From positions 1 through 33,753 of the forward strand of contig CAIQJF010000061.1 in assembly GCA_903872075.1 (NCBI GenBank): a stretch of 33,753 nt of DNA, given 5' to 3'. Of the stretch, positions 1-6,158 are shown in pieces. The translations under genes and the position numbers were made by a program. The stretch's first letter is position 1; each line of letters opens with the position of its first letter. The notes under the pieces are model-generated. The model saw only the letters and a list, made by a program, of their open reading frames with translations, searched no databases and was not told where the DNA came from. Origin of the DNA: an uncultured Caulobacteraceae bacterium (GTDB lineage Bacteria > Pseudomonadota > Alphaproteobacteria > Caulobacterales > Caulobacteraceae).

Positions 1-168
1 GCTCAGCTTCAGACCGTAGGCCTGACCTTCGAGCCGGACCTCAACCTGGATCGACCGGGCGATCTCCATGCCGATGTCGCTGAGCTCCTCGAGCTTCCGG
101 CGACGCTTTTCCGTCCCCGCGATGGCGGGGTTCGGGGCATCTTCGAGATCGGTCTCGGCGGCGGACAT
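1..168 (-). CDS. Hypothetical small helical protein, N-terminal 56 residues (truncated by window edge)
   Basis: The frame is open from an ATG at 166-168 down to base 1, giving 56 residues and no stop, so the 3' end lies outside the window. The N-terminus is acidic (MSAAETDLEDAP), followed by a basic patch (EKRRRKLEEL) and an amphipathic helix-like stretch (SDIGMEIARSIQVEV). No domain is recognised. The general look resembles small alpha-helical regulatory or DNA-associated proteins of alphaproteobacteria, but that is an impression only. There is no Shine-Dalgarno sequence. A -35/-10 pair ends 5 bases before the ATG, which suggests a leaderless message. The reading is supported by that promoter and by the absence of stops in a frame with ordinary codon use. 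The calpain-like gene behind it is on the same strand but separated by more than 100 bases. Confidence 0.55.
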   Translation of the reverse strand, partial: MSAAETDLEDAPNPAIAGTEKRRRKLEELSDIGMEIARSIQVEVRLEGQAYGLKLS

Positions 169-173
169 GGCAC

Positions 174-202
174 ATCATCACATATTGCAATATGCAAGTC
201 AA
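174..202 (-). promoter_or_regulatory. Sigma-70-like promoter placing the start point at the ATG
   Basis: On the minus strand, TTGACT (197-202) and GATGAT (174-179) are separated by exactly 17 bases. The -35 matches five of six consensus bases and the -10 four of six. The -10 ends 5 bases before the ATG at 166-168, so transcription should begin at or next to the start codon, giving a leaderless mRNA. This agrees with the lack of a ribosome binding site. Confidence 0.55.
181..194. promoter_or_regulatory. Perfect 14-bp palindrome between -35 and -10 (likely operator)
   Basis: CATATTGCAATATG is its own reverse complement and lies wholly inside the 17-bp spacer of the promoter at 174-202. It is AT-rich in a GC-rich setting. 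A symmetric site in this position is the classic arrangement for repression by a dimeric helix-turn-helix protein that blocks RNA polymerase. The cognate regulator is not identifiable here; autoregulation by the product of the first gene is possible. Confidence 0.5.
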
Positions 203-276
203 GGGCCGGGGCGGTTGGGCGCGAGATCGCTGCCTCTGCGGAGCGCGCTGGCGACACGTCTGTTCAGAGGCGTCGC

Positions 277-417
277 CTAGAGATCGATCACCCCTTCCTC
301 GATGTCCGCCGGTCGATCCGGGAACACCACGCCATCGGCCTCAAACACCTCCCAGAATTCCGCCCAGGGCAGCACCGACACGGCCTCCTCCTGTCGCACC
401 ACGCCGTCGACACGGGA
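277..417 (-). pseudogene. In-frame C-terminal extension of the calpain-like gene beyond the TAA
   Basis: Directly after the TAA at 418-420 the same frame stays open for 46 codons to a TAG at 277-279. The translation (SRVDGVVRQEEAVSV, then LPWAEFWEVFEADGVVF) is what calpain domains normally show after NPWG, namely a short linker followed by a beta strand and a W..F...F element. This indicates the ancestral protein was about 461 residues long and that one base change (for example CAA or GAA to TAA) or a sequencing error separates the tail. No independent start or ribosome site is evident for it. Confidence 0.55.
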
Positions 418-1662
418 TTAGTGGCCCCAGGGATTGCGCAGGCGGATGCGTTCGGCGTCCGCGGAGACCACTTCATAGACATGGGGGAAGGCGATGCCGC
501 CGACCTTGGCCTCGCTGCCCGAGTTCGAGGCGCCGTCTCGCGGGCCGTTCTTCGCGATCCAGGTCGCCGGGGCCGCCTGCAAGGTCGACGCCGCGACCGC
601 GCCGCCGCCGGCCCGCAAGGCGGCGACGATGGCTGTCTGGTTCCGTTGCAGCGTGCCCGCGACCCGCTCGCGCAGTCCGGATTCCAGCGAGGCGTTCGGA
701 TGGACATTCTCGGTCCCGACATAGCGACGGCCGGTGAGATACATGGCGGCGCGACTCGGCTGGCCACCGGCGAGCGTATCGGCGGGCCGGCGCCCAGGCC
801 AAGCGGTGAAGGCCTTCTCCACGAGGGCGGGCCAGGGCCAGGCGCCGCCGGATCCCAGCATCCGGCCCTTCTCGACGCGGGTAAGGTTGGCGCTGACGAA
901 GGCGGCGGACGTCCGCAGGACCGAGCTCTTGACCTCGACGTCGTCGGAGACCCCCGTGACCTCCGGCTGGTGAGTGTGCATATCCGATGCGATGCGATGG
1001 AACCGCAGCTTGTAGGACGGGGCGGCGATACGCGGGTCGGTCCGGAACAGGCCCGTGGTCACCGCGTCCGGCTCGCGGCGGGCCAGGGACATGAGCGGGC
1101 CGAGCAGGAAGCACGATCCCATCATGAACTGGCTGATGTCCTCCGGGTTGGGGCCGTCGGGCGACATGATAGGGCCCGCCAGGTCGCCATGCTCAAGCGG
1201 GGTGTTGCGGGTCGGCTCGCCCTCGCGAATGAAGCCTTCGACCGTGTCTTCGCCCATTTTCGTGGACACCTTGGTCCAGTTGCGCCCGAAGAACCCGCCG
1301 GGCAGGCGCTCGACGACGGTGACCTTCTTGCCCTCGGGCAGGTCGGCCAGTTTCCTGCTCGAGGTGGTCTTGGCCGCGTAGAGGGGCCGGTCGCTCTTCA
1401 GCGTGTCGAACGTTGTCTTCAACGGATCGAATTTGGGCCCGTATCTGACATTGGCGTCATTGGTCGCGTCGACGTCCGCGCGCTGGGCCACGCCCGCACC
1501 GCCGCGCATGGCCTGGATCAGGGCGTGGCGCGCCGCCGCGGCGGGCCGGAGGTCGCGGAGCGCCGGGCCATCCGAGACCGACGGCGCGGGCGCACGCGGA
1601 TTGGGTTCGCCGGCCGGGCGACGCTGGGCGGCGTCCGGCGCCGGGCCTCCCACACGTTCCAT
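418..1662 (-). CDS. Calpain-like (family C2) cysteine protease, ending at a premature-looking stop
   Basis: This 414-residue protein carries the calpain catalytic triad. Cys184 lies in DISQFMMGSCFLLGPLMSLA, which corresponds to the family's LGDCWLL motif. His394 lies in FPHVYEVV, and Asn410 in IRLRNPWGH. Between them, WPWPALVEKAFTAWPG matches the family's WP.LLEKAYAK region. Residues 1-65 are Ala/Pro/Arg-rich and look disordered. Residues about 92-150 resemble a bacterial SH3-like fold (LPEGKKVTVVER, then NWTKVS and EGFI). No signal peptide is visible. The start at 1660-1662 has no strong ribosome site, so a somewhat different start is possible. The protein ends four residues after the catalytic Asn at a TAA (418-420), although sensible coding sequence continues in the same frame. 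Bacterial calpains are thiol endopeptidases that are sometimes secreted or toxin-like; the role here is unknown. Confidence 0.8.
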   Translation of the reverse strand: MERVGGPAPDAAQRRPAGEPNPRAPAPSVSDGPALRDLRPAAAARHALIQAMRGGAGVAQRADVDATNDANVRYGPKFDPLKTTFDTLKSDRPLYAAKTTSSRKLADLPEGKKVTVVERLPGGFFGRNWTKVSTKMGEDTVEGFIREGEPTRNTPLEHGDLAGPIMSPDGPNPEDISQFMMGSCFLLGPLMSLARREPDAVTTGLFRTDPRIAAPSYKLRFHRIASDMHTHQPEVTGVSDDVEVKSSVLRTSAAFVSANLTRVEKGRMLGSGGAWPWPALVEKAFTAWPGRRPADTLAGGQPSRAAMYLTGRRYVGTENVHPNASLESGLRERVAGTLQRNQTAIVAALRAGGGAVAASTLQAAPATWIAKNGPRDGASNSGSEAKVGGIAFPHVYEVVSADAERIRLRNPWGH

Positions 1663-1820
1663 GGCCGAGGCCCCCGTCGCCGGGCGCGGACCCTGTGGCG
1701 CGCGCGGCGAGCCATGTTGTCACGAACGCGCCAGGGTGGGCAATGCGAGCGAAGGAACGGCCGGGCGCCTATATTCCGGTGAGACCGTCCCACGCCATGC
1801 CATGCCAGAGAGTCCCCGCC

Positions 1821-2258
1821 GTGAAACAATATCTCTGCCCCCACTGCGCCGCCGCCAACCGTGTTCCCGAGGGCCGGGACGCGGGTCAGGCCAAGTGCGG
1901 CAAGTGTCATGAGCTGCTGCTGACGGGCGCACCGGTGGAGGTGACGGGCGCGCAGCTGGCGGCGCACCGGGCCGGGACCAAGGGGGCGGCGCTGCTGCTC
2001 GACGTATGGGCGCCCCGGTGTGGCCCCTGCCGGTCGATGGCGCCGCAGTTCGCCCAGGCGGCCAAGGCGCTGGAGCCGGACGTACGGCTGCTCAAGCTCA
2101 ACTCCGACGCCGAACCGGCGGCCGCCAGCGCCTTGGGGGTGAGTGGCATCCCGGCCCTGTTCCTGATCCGCGACGGCAAGGTCATCGCCCAGACCGCCGG
2201 CGCCATGCCGGCGACGCAGATCGTCGCCTGGGCGCGGGGGGCGTTAGCTGCGGGCTAG
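1821..2258 (+). CDS. trxC: Thioredoxin 2 (TrxC type) with N-terminal zinc-binding motif
   Basis: The 145-residue product is a cytoplasmic thiol-disulfide reductant of the Trx2 class. An N-terminal zinc finger is formed by C6PHC9 and C26GKC29, followed by a thioredoxin fold with active site C67GPC70 and cis-Pro111 (SGIPALF). I start it at GTG 1821 because the zinc-finger motif begins immediately and GAGAG lies about 9 bases upstream. The open frame extends to 1695, but that upstream part looks non-coding. The residue before the active site is Arg66 (WAPRCGPC), where most thioredoxins have Trp, which may alter redox potential or partner choice. The gene converges on arsA, and the two stop codons share the tetramer CTAG at 2255-2258. 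Confidence 0.9.
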   Translation: MKQYLCPHCAAANRVPEGRDAGQAKCGKCHELLLTGAPVEVTGAQLAAHRAGTKGAALLLDVWAPRCGPCRSMAPQFAQAAKALEPDVRLLKLNSDAEPAAASALGVSGIPALFLIRDGKVIAQTAGAMPATQIVAWARGALAAG

Positions 2259-4066
2259 GCCCTCGACGGCTCCGGCGCCCTCCGCCGGGCCAGGGTCTGG
2301 AGCGCCCGCACGCCCACCGGTGGATCGGCCTGCCAAGGCAGAAAGAACAGGCGCTTCGCCAGTTTGCCACGCACCCGGTCGATCTGCGCCTGTTCGCCCC
2401 CAAGACGTTGCTGCAGCAACGCGTCCCGGGTCCCTGCGGCGAGCAGGCTCTTGTTGATGATCCAGGCGTAGGGCTCGATCTTCGCGCGGCGCAGGTCGTC
2501 CTGCAGGGCGGCGGCCTGGGATACCGGCGTGGTCTCGGGCAGGGTAACCAGCAGGATGCGCGTATAGTCCGGATCCTGGAGACGCATCAGCGGCGTGACG
2601 ATCCGGCCGGCGGCGCCCGCCGTCTGGCGGATCATCTGGCGATGATAGGCGCCCGTCTCATCCATCAGCAGCAGGGTGTGGCCGGTGGGCGCGGTGTCGA
2701 GGACCACGAAGGCGCTGCGCGCCTGGGCGACGATATGCGAGAAGGCATGGAAGACGGCGATCTCTTCCGTACACGGAGAGGCCAGATCCTCGCGCAGCAG
2801 CGCCTGGCCCTGTGGGTCAAGTTTCGGACCGCGCTGGGCCATGATCTTGGCGATGTAGCGCTCTGTTTCCGCCTTCGGATCGATCCGGTCGACCTGCAGG
2901 CCGGCCACTTCACCGGTGAGGGTCATGGCCAGATGGGCGGCGGGATCGGTGGTGCTGAGATGCACGCCATGACCGCGCTGAACCAGACCCAGGGCGATGG
3001 CGGCGGCGACCGTGGTCTTGCCGACCCCGCCCTTGCCCATCACCATGATCAGTCCCCGGCCATCGGCCGCCAGCAGGTCAATCAGCCGATCCAGGGACGG
3101 GAGGTCGTCGGCGAAGGTTTCGGCCAGGGGGTCTTGCGGCGACAGCGTGGTCGTCATGGTGGCCCCCAGCAGAGACCGGAGGGCGCTTACTCCCATCATC
3201 TCGAACGGGCGCAACGGAATGTCGTCGCGCGGCAGGGCCCGCAGCGCCGGCGCCATGCCCGCGAGGGCGTCCTGGCCCTGAGCCTCAAGCGACATGGCGG
3301 TCGCGTCCGAGCGGTCGCCGGCCCGGAACACGCCGTTGACGGCCAGATGCTGGTTCGAGAGACCGAGCGCGGCAAGCTCGACTGAGGTCCGCGCCGCTTC
3401 GGCAATGGCGCTGACTTCCGGGCGCGTGACCAGGATGACGGTGGTGGCCGCCGGATCGCAGAGCGCCGCCATCGCCGTCCTGAAGCGCGCCTCCTGTGTC
3501 TTGAGGCCGGAGTGCGGCCCCAGGCACGAGGCGCCCTGATCGTTGTCCGCCAGGAAACCGCTCCACGCCTTCGGCAGGCTGAGGAGCCGAAGCGTGTGAC
3601 CGGTGGGCGCGGTGTCGAAGACGATGTGGCCGTAGGCCCCGTCGTCGTCGGCCAGATGGTCGACGAATTCGTCGAAGGCGGCGATCTCGGTGGTACAGGC
3701 CCCCGACAATTGCTCCTGGACGTTGCGCCAGTCCTCCTCGGAGGTGTCCGGCGGCATCTGCGCCAGGACCCTGGCGCGATAGGATTCGGCGGCGGCGGTG
3801 GGATCGATGTTTAGCACCCACAGGCGCGGCGCGCCTGGGACGGCGACAGGAAAGTCGCGCAACGGCGCGTTCAGGATCTCGTCGAGATTGGAGGCGGGAT
3901 CGGTGCTGACCAGAAGAACCGACTTGCCGCTGTCCGCCAGCGACAAGGCCGACGCGCAGGCGATCGAGGTCTTGCCCACGCCGCCCTTGCCCGTGAAGAA
4001 CAGGAATCGAGTGGGGCGGGTCAGGAAGCCCGGCGGCTGAGTTGCTGCCGCGGATCGGCCGGACAT
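2255..4066 (-). CDS. arsA: Two-domain arsenite-stimulated ATPase ArsA
   Basis: This 603-residue protein is made of two homologous ATPase halves. P-loops GKGGVGKT occur at residues 26-33 and 344-351, and the ArsA signal DTAPTGHT at about 151-158 and 457-464. The three metalloid-binding cysteines known from E. coli ArsA appear to be kept: Cys124 (SGACTTEIAAFDEF), Cys181 (GASCLGPHSG) and Cys432 (SPCTEEIAVF). The family couples ATP hydrolysis to arsenite efflux through ArsB. No arsB/acr3, arsC, arsD or arsR is present in this window. The start codon lies 6 bases after the stop of the DUF2188 gene with no clear ribosome site of its own, which suggests translational coupling. The 3' end overlaps the stop of trxC. 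Confidence 0.93.
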   Translation of the reverse strand: MSGRSAAATQPPGFLTRPTRFLFFTGKGGVGKTSIACASALSLADSGKSVLLVSTDPASNLDEILNAPLRDFPVAVPGAPRLWVLNIDPTAAAESYRARVLAQMPPDTSEEDWRNVQEQLSGACTTEIAAFDEFVDHLADDDGAYGHIVFDTAPTGHTLRLLSLPKAWSGFLADNDQGASCLGPHSGLKTQEARFRTAMAALCDPAATTVILVTRPEVSAIAEAARTSVELAALGLSNQHLAVNGVFRAGDRSDATAMSLEAQGQDALAGMAPALRALPRDDIPLRPFEMMGVSALRSLLGATMTTTLSPQDPLAETFADDLPSLDRLIDLLAADGRGLIMVMGKGGVGKTTVAAAIALGLVQRGHGVHLSTTDPAAHLAMTLTGEVAGLQVDRIDPKAETERYIAKIMAQRGPKLDPQGQALLREDLASPCTEEIAVFHAFSHIVAQARSAFVVLDTAPTGHTLLLMDETGAYHRQMIRQTAGAAGRIVTPLMRLQDPDYTRILLVTLPETTPVSQAAALQDDLRRAKIEPYAWIINKSLLAAGTRDALLQQRLGGEQAQIDRVRGKLAKRLFFLPWQADPPVGVRALQTLARRRAPEPSRA

Positions 4067-4072
4067 CTGCGC

Positions 4073-4312
4073 TCAGCCCTTCACCTCCGTCGTCGGCCGA
4101 TCGTCGCCGGCGGCGATCTCGTCATGCCAGTGACCATCCTTGTCTTCCCAGGAGATGCCGCGGTCGGTGTCCGACAGGCGCTGCTCGCGCGCCGCGCGGT
4201 CGGCGGCGTGGCGCGCGAGGTCATGGGTCGGGAAGGTTTCGGAGAACACGCCGTCGGCCCGATAGGCCCAGCCGCCGTCATGTTCGACGATCTCATAGAC
4301 AAGCCTACTCAT
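4073..4312 (-). CDS. DUF2188-like small protein
   Basis: The product has 79 residues. The start at 4310-4312 is set by GAGGA about 7 bases upstream; the longer open frame reading back to 4447 is not supported. The sequence opens with a short beta-strand pattern (SRLVYEIVEHDGGWAYRADG), then FSETFPTHDLARHAADRAAREQ, an amphipathic helix, and ends with SWEDKDGHWHDEIAAGDD. The aromatic G-W-A strand, the helix and the D-G-x-W/H ending are the pattern of DUF2188, a small fold of unknown function common in proteobacteria. It is read just ahead of arsA (6-base gap) and 44 bases after a 26-codon membrane-peptide gene. The name is by pattern, not by alignment. Confidence 0.7.
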   Translation of the reverse strand: MSRLVYEIVEHDGGWAYRADGVFSETFPTHDLARHAADRAAREQRLSDTDRGISWEDKDGHWHDEIAAGDDRPTTEVKG

Positions 4313-4356
4313 CTGTATGTCCTCGGCCGCAACGGCCCGAAACGCATGGACCGGAT

Positions 4357-4437
4357 TCAGAAGTGATGGGTGCAGAAGGCGACCAGCAGGATGAGGGGGA
4401 TTGGCACGCCGAGCACGACCATAAGGATAGAGCGCAT
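4357..4437 (-). CDS. 26-residue single-span membrane peptide
   Basis: A short frame begins at ATG 4435-4437 with GGAAAG 9 bases upstream and ends at TGA 4357-4359. The product starts MRSILMVVLGVPIPLILLV and ends in AFCTHHF: one hydrophobic segment with a central G-x-P-I-P kink and a His-rich tail. Similar tiny hydrophobic proteins with a GIPIP core occur in alphaproteobacteria, as far as I recall, and none has a known function. It lies 44 bases ahead of the DUF2188 gene, on the same strand, at the head of the putative unit leading to arsA. The ribosome site and operon position support it; the short length limits certainty. Confidence 0.55.
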   Translation of the reverse strand: MRSILMVVLGVPIPLILLVAFCTHHF

Positions 4438-4577
4438 GACAGAACACTTTCCGCGATCGAGATCGCTACATACCCGGAACGCGCCATGCCCCGGTTGGTT
4501 CAGAACAACGCCTATCGACCGCGGCGCTTCATGGCCGGCGCCTGACAGCGCGCCGTGGTTTCCGTATGTTCCACCGA

Positions 4578-4595
4578 CCGTCGCGGTCGCGACGG
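4578..4595. repeat. Inverted repeat just upstream of the hydrolase ribosome site
   Basis: CCGTCGCG and CGCGACGG are perfect inverted repeats separated by GT. They end 4 bases before the GGAGGT ribosome site at 4600-4605. It could be an operator or a weak hairpin; the 2-base gap is too small for an RNA loop unless the closing pairs open. Confidence 0.3.
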
Positions 4596-4610
4596 CTTTG
4601 GAGGTTGCGC

Positions 4611-5930
4611 ATGCGATCCGCTGAATTGTCTCCGGCAAAGGGCCTGTCGATTGCCGCCCGCCTGACGGGGTTTGCCGTGTCGGCGGCGACCGGCCTGGCG
4701 CTTTGCGCCTCAGCCGCCGCCGAACCGCAGGCGAAGGCGCGGCCGCCGTCCCCCTTCCAGGCGCAGTTCGACGCCGAACTCGCCAGACACGGCGTCGTGG
4801 GCGGCGCGTTCGCCCTGGTGCGGGGCGCGGGTCCGGCAAGCCTGGGGTTCCATGGGCTGGCGCGGCTGGACAGCGGCAAGGCCGTGGAGGCCGAGACGGC
4901 CTATAACTGGGCGTCGATCACCAAGACCTTCACCGCCATCGCCATCCTGCAGTTGCGCGACCGCGGACTGCTCAAGCTGGACGACCCGGCCGTGCGGTAT
5001 GTGCCGGAACTGCGCCAGGTCCACGACGCCTTCGGGCCGGTAGAGGCGATCACGGTGCGCGATCTGCTGGACCACAGCGCCGGCTTCCGCAATCCGACCT
5101 GGCCGTGGGACTGCGACGATGGCGCGAACTGCGAGTGGCAGCCGTTCGAGCCCACGAAATGGAGTCAGGTGGCGGCCATGCTGCCCTACACCCATGTGGC
5201 CTTCAAACCGGGCAGCCGGTGGAGCTATTCGAACCTGGGCTATGTGTTCCTGGGCCAGATCATCGAACGCCTGAGCGGCGACGATTTCGAGGTCTATGTG
5301 GACAAGAACATCCTGAAGCCGCTGGAGATGCACGCCAGCTATTTCGATCAGGCGCCCTATTTCCTTCAGGCGCAGGTCTCGGCCAGCTACCTGCGGGCCG
5401 GCGCGGCGGCTCCGGTTCAGGCGCAGCCGTTAGATTTCGACACGGGGATCACCACCTCCAACAGCGGGCTGAAGGCGCCGATCACCGACATGGTGAAATA
5501 CCTGCGCTTTCTGATCGGCGAGGCGGGAAACACCCGCTACGAGACTGTGCTGCGCCGCGCGTCGCTGGAAGAGATGTGGACCGGCGTCATCCCCATCGCC
5601 GCCACGGGCCAGGAGGCCGCCGCCTATACCGCCGGGCCGGGCGGCGAGCCGGCCAGGATGGGGCTGGGATTCTTCGTCTCCGCCTCGCACGGACGCCCCA
5701 TTGTGTTTCACGACGGCGATCAGGGCGGGTTCACGTCGGAGTTACTGATCGACCCGGCCGGTCGCAACGCCGCGATCTTCGTCTCAAACACCACCGACAC
5801 CGGCAAGGCCGCCAGCGAGGCCTCGCATTCCGTCTCAAACACCGAGCCCGATCCGGCCAGCGATCCGCGCGTGGCTCTGCGGGAGGTGTTGGTGGAGACC
5901 ATGTTCACCCCTGCGCCGGAGCGGCGGTAG
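4611..5930 (+). CDS. Exported serine hydrolase, beta-lactamase class C / penicillin-binding protein family
   Basis: The product has 439 residues. I start it at ATG 4611 because GGAGGT lies 5 bases upstream and a signal peptide follows directly (hydrophobic run about 12-33, likely cleavage after ASAAA near residue 37). The catalytic elements of the family are visible: S102ITK105 (nucleophile and general base), Y206SN208, and the third box as H367DG369. These enzymes act in the periplasm on peptidoglycan peptides, D-amino peptides, beta-lactams or esters (EstB-like), and sequence alone does not say which. The Tyr-Ser-Asn and HxG forms are more usual for the esterase/peptidase branch than for true AmpC (KTG). 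Downstream, a TonB-dependent receptor has its own promoter, so co-transcription is not needed. Confidence 0.85.
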   Translation: MRSAELSPAKGLSIAARLTGFAVSAATGLALCASAAAEPQAKARPPSPFQAQFDAELARHGVVGGAFALVRGAGPASLGFHGLARLDSGKAVEAETAYNWASITKTFTAIAILQLRDRGLLKLDDPAVRYVPELRQVHDAFGPVEAITVRDLLDHSAGFRNPTWPWDCDDGANCEWQPFEPTKWSQVAAMLPYTHVAFKPGSRWSYSNLGYVFLGQIIERLSGDDFEVYVDKNILKPLEMHASYFDQAPYFLQAQVSASYLRAGAAAPVQAQPLDFDTGITTSNSGLKAPITDMVKYLRFLIGEAGNTRYETVLRRASLEEMWTGVIPIAATGQEAAAYTAGPGGEPARMGLGFFVSASHGRPIVFHDGDQGGFTSELLIDPAGRNAAIFVSNTTDTGKAASEASHSVSNTEPDPASDPRVALREVLVETMFTPAPERR

Positions 5931-6039
5931 CCGTCGCCGCCATTAATGTACGTTAACTCCACGCAATGATTTTTACGCTGTAAAGATTTCGCGCAGTCTC
6001 AACCCCGTGTTACGGATTCGAAATGAGTCCCAGGTCAAG

Positions 6040-6067
6040 TTGACGCCCCCGATATTTTGGCTAACGT
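6040..6067 (+). promoter_or_regulatory. Housekeeping (Caulobacter sigma-73 type) promoter of the TonB receptor
   Basis: TTGACGC (6040-6046) is followed after 13 bases by GCTAACGT (6060-6067). The Caulobacter housekeeping consensus is TTGACGS, N10-14, GCTANAWC. The -35 and the invariant GCTA fit exactly, while the last bases of the -10 deviate. A start near 6073 would leave a leader of about 85 bases before the ATG at 6159. Confidence 0.55.
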
Positions 6068-6158
6068 CCGAGGCGGAGATCGCAAGACGGCCATAGCCGC
6101 GACGGTCTCCAGAGGAAACGCAGCCGCTGACGTGTTCGTCGGCCCCAAGGGGATAAGC

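Noticed and set aside
418..420. Recoding of the calpain stop as an amino acid
   Set aside because: The codon is TAA, which is not used for selenocysteine (TGA) or pyrrolysine (TAG); a mutation or error is simpler.
421..1782. Long plus-strand open frame of 453 codons opposite the calpain gene
   Set aside because: Low-complexity Arg/Gly/Ala-rich translation without domains; it is the antisense of a gene with clear catalytic motifs in high-GC DNA.
2006..3385. 459-codon plus-strand frame running from trxC into arsA
   Set aside because: Overlaps two firmly identified genes and its translation has no recognisable fold; a GC-rich shadow.
4486..4545. 19-codon plus-strand ORF beginning MPRLVQNNAYRP
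   Set aside because: No ribosome site and no family resemblance; likely chance.
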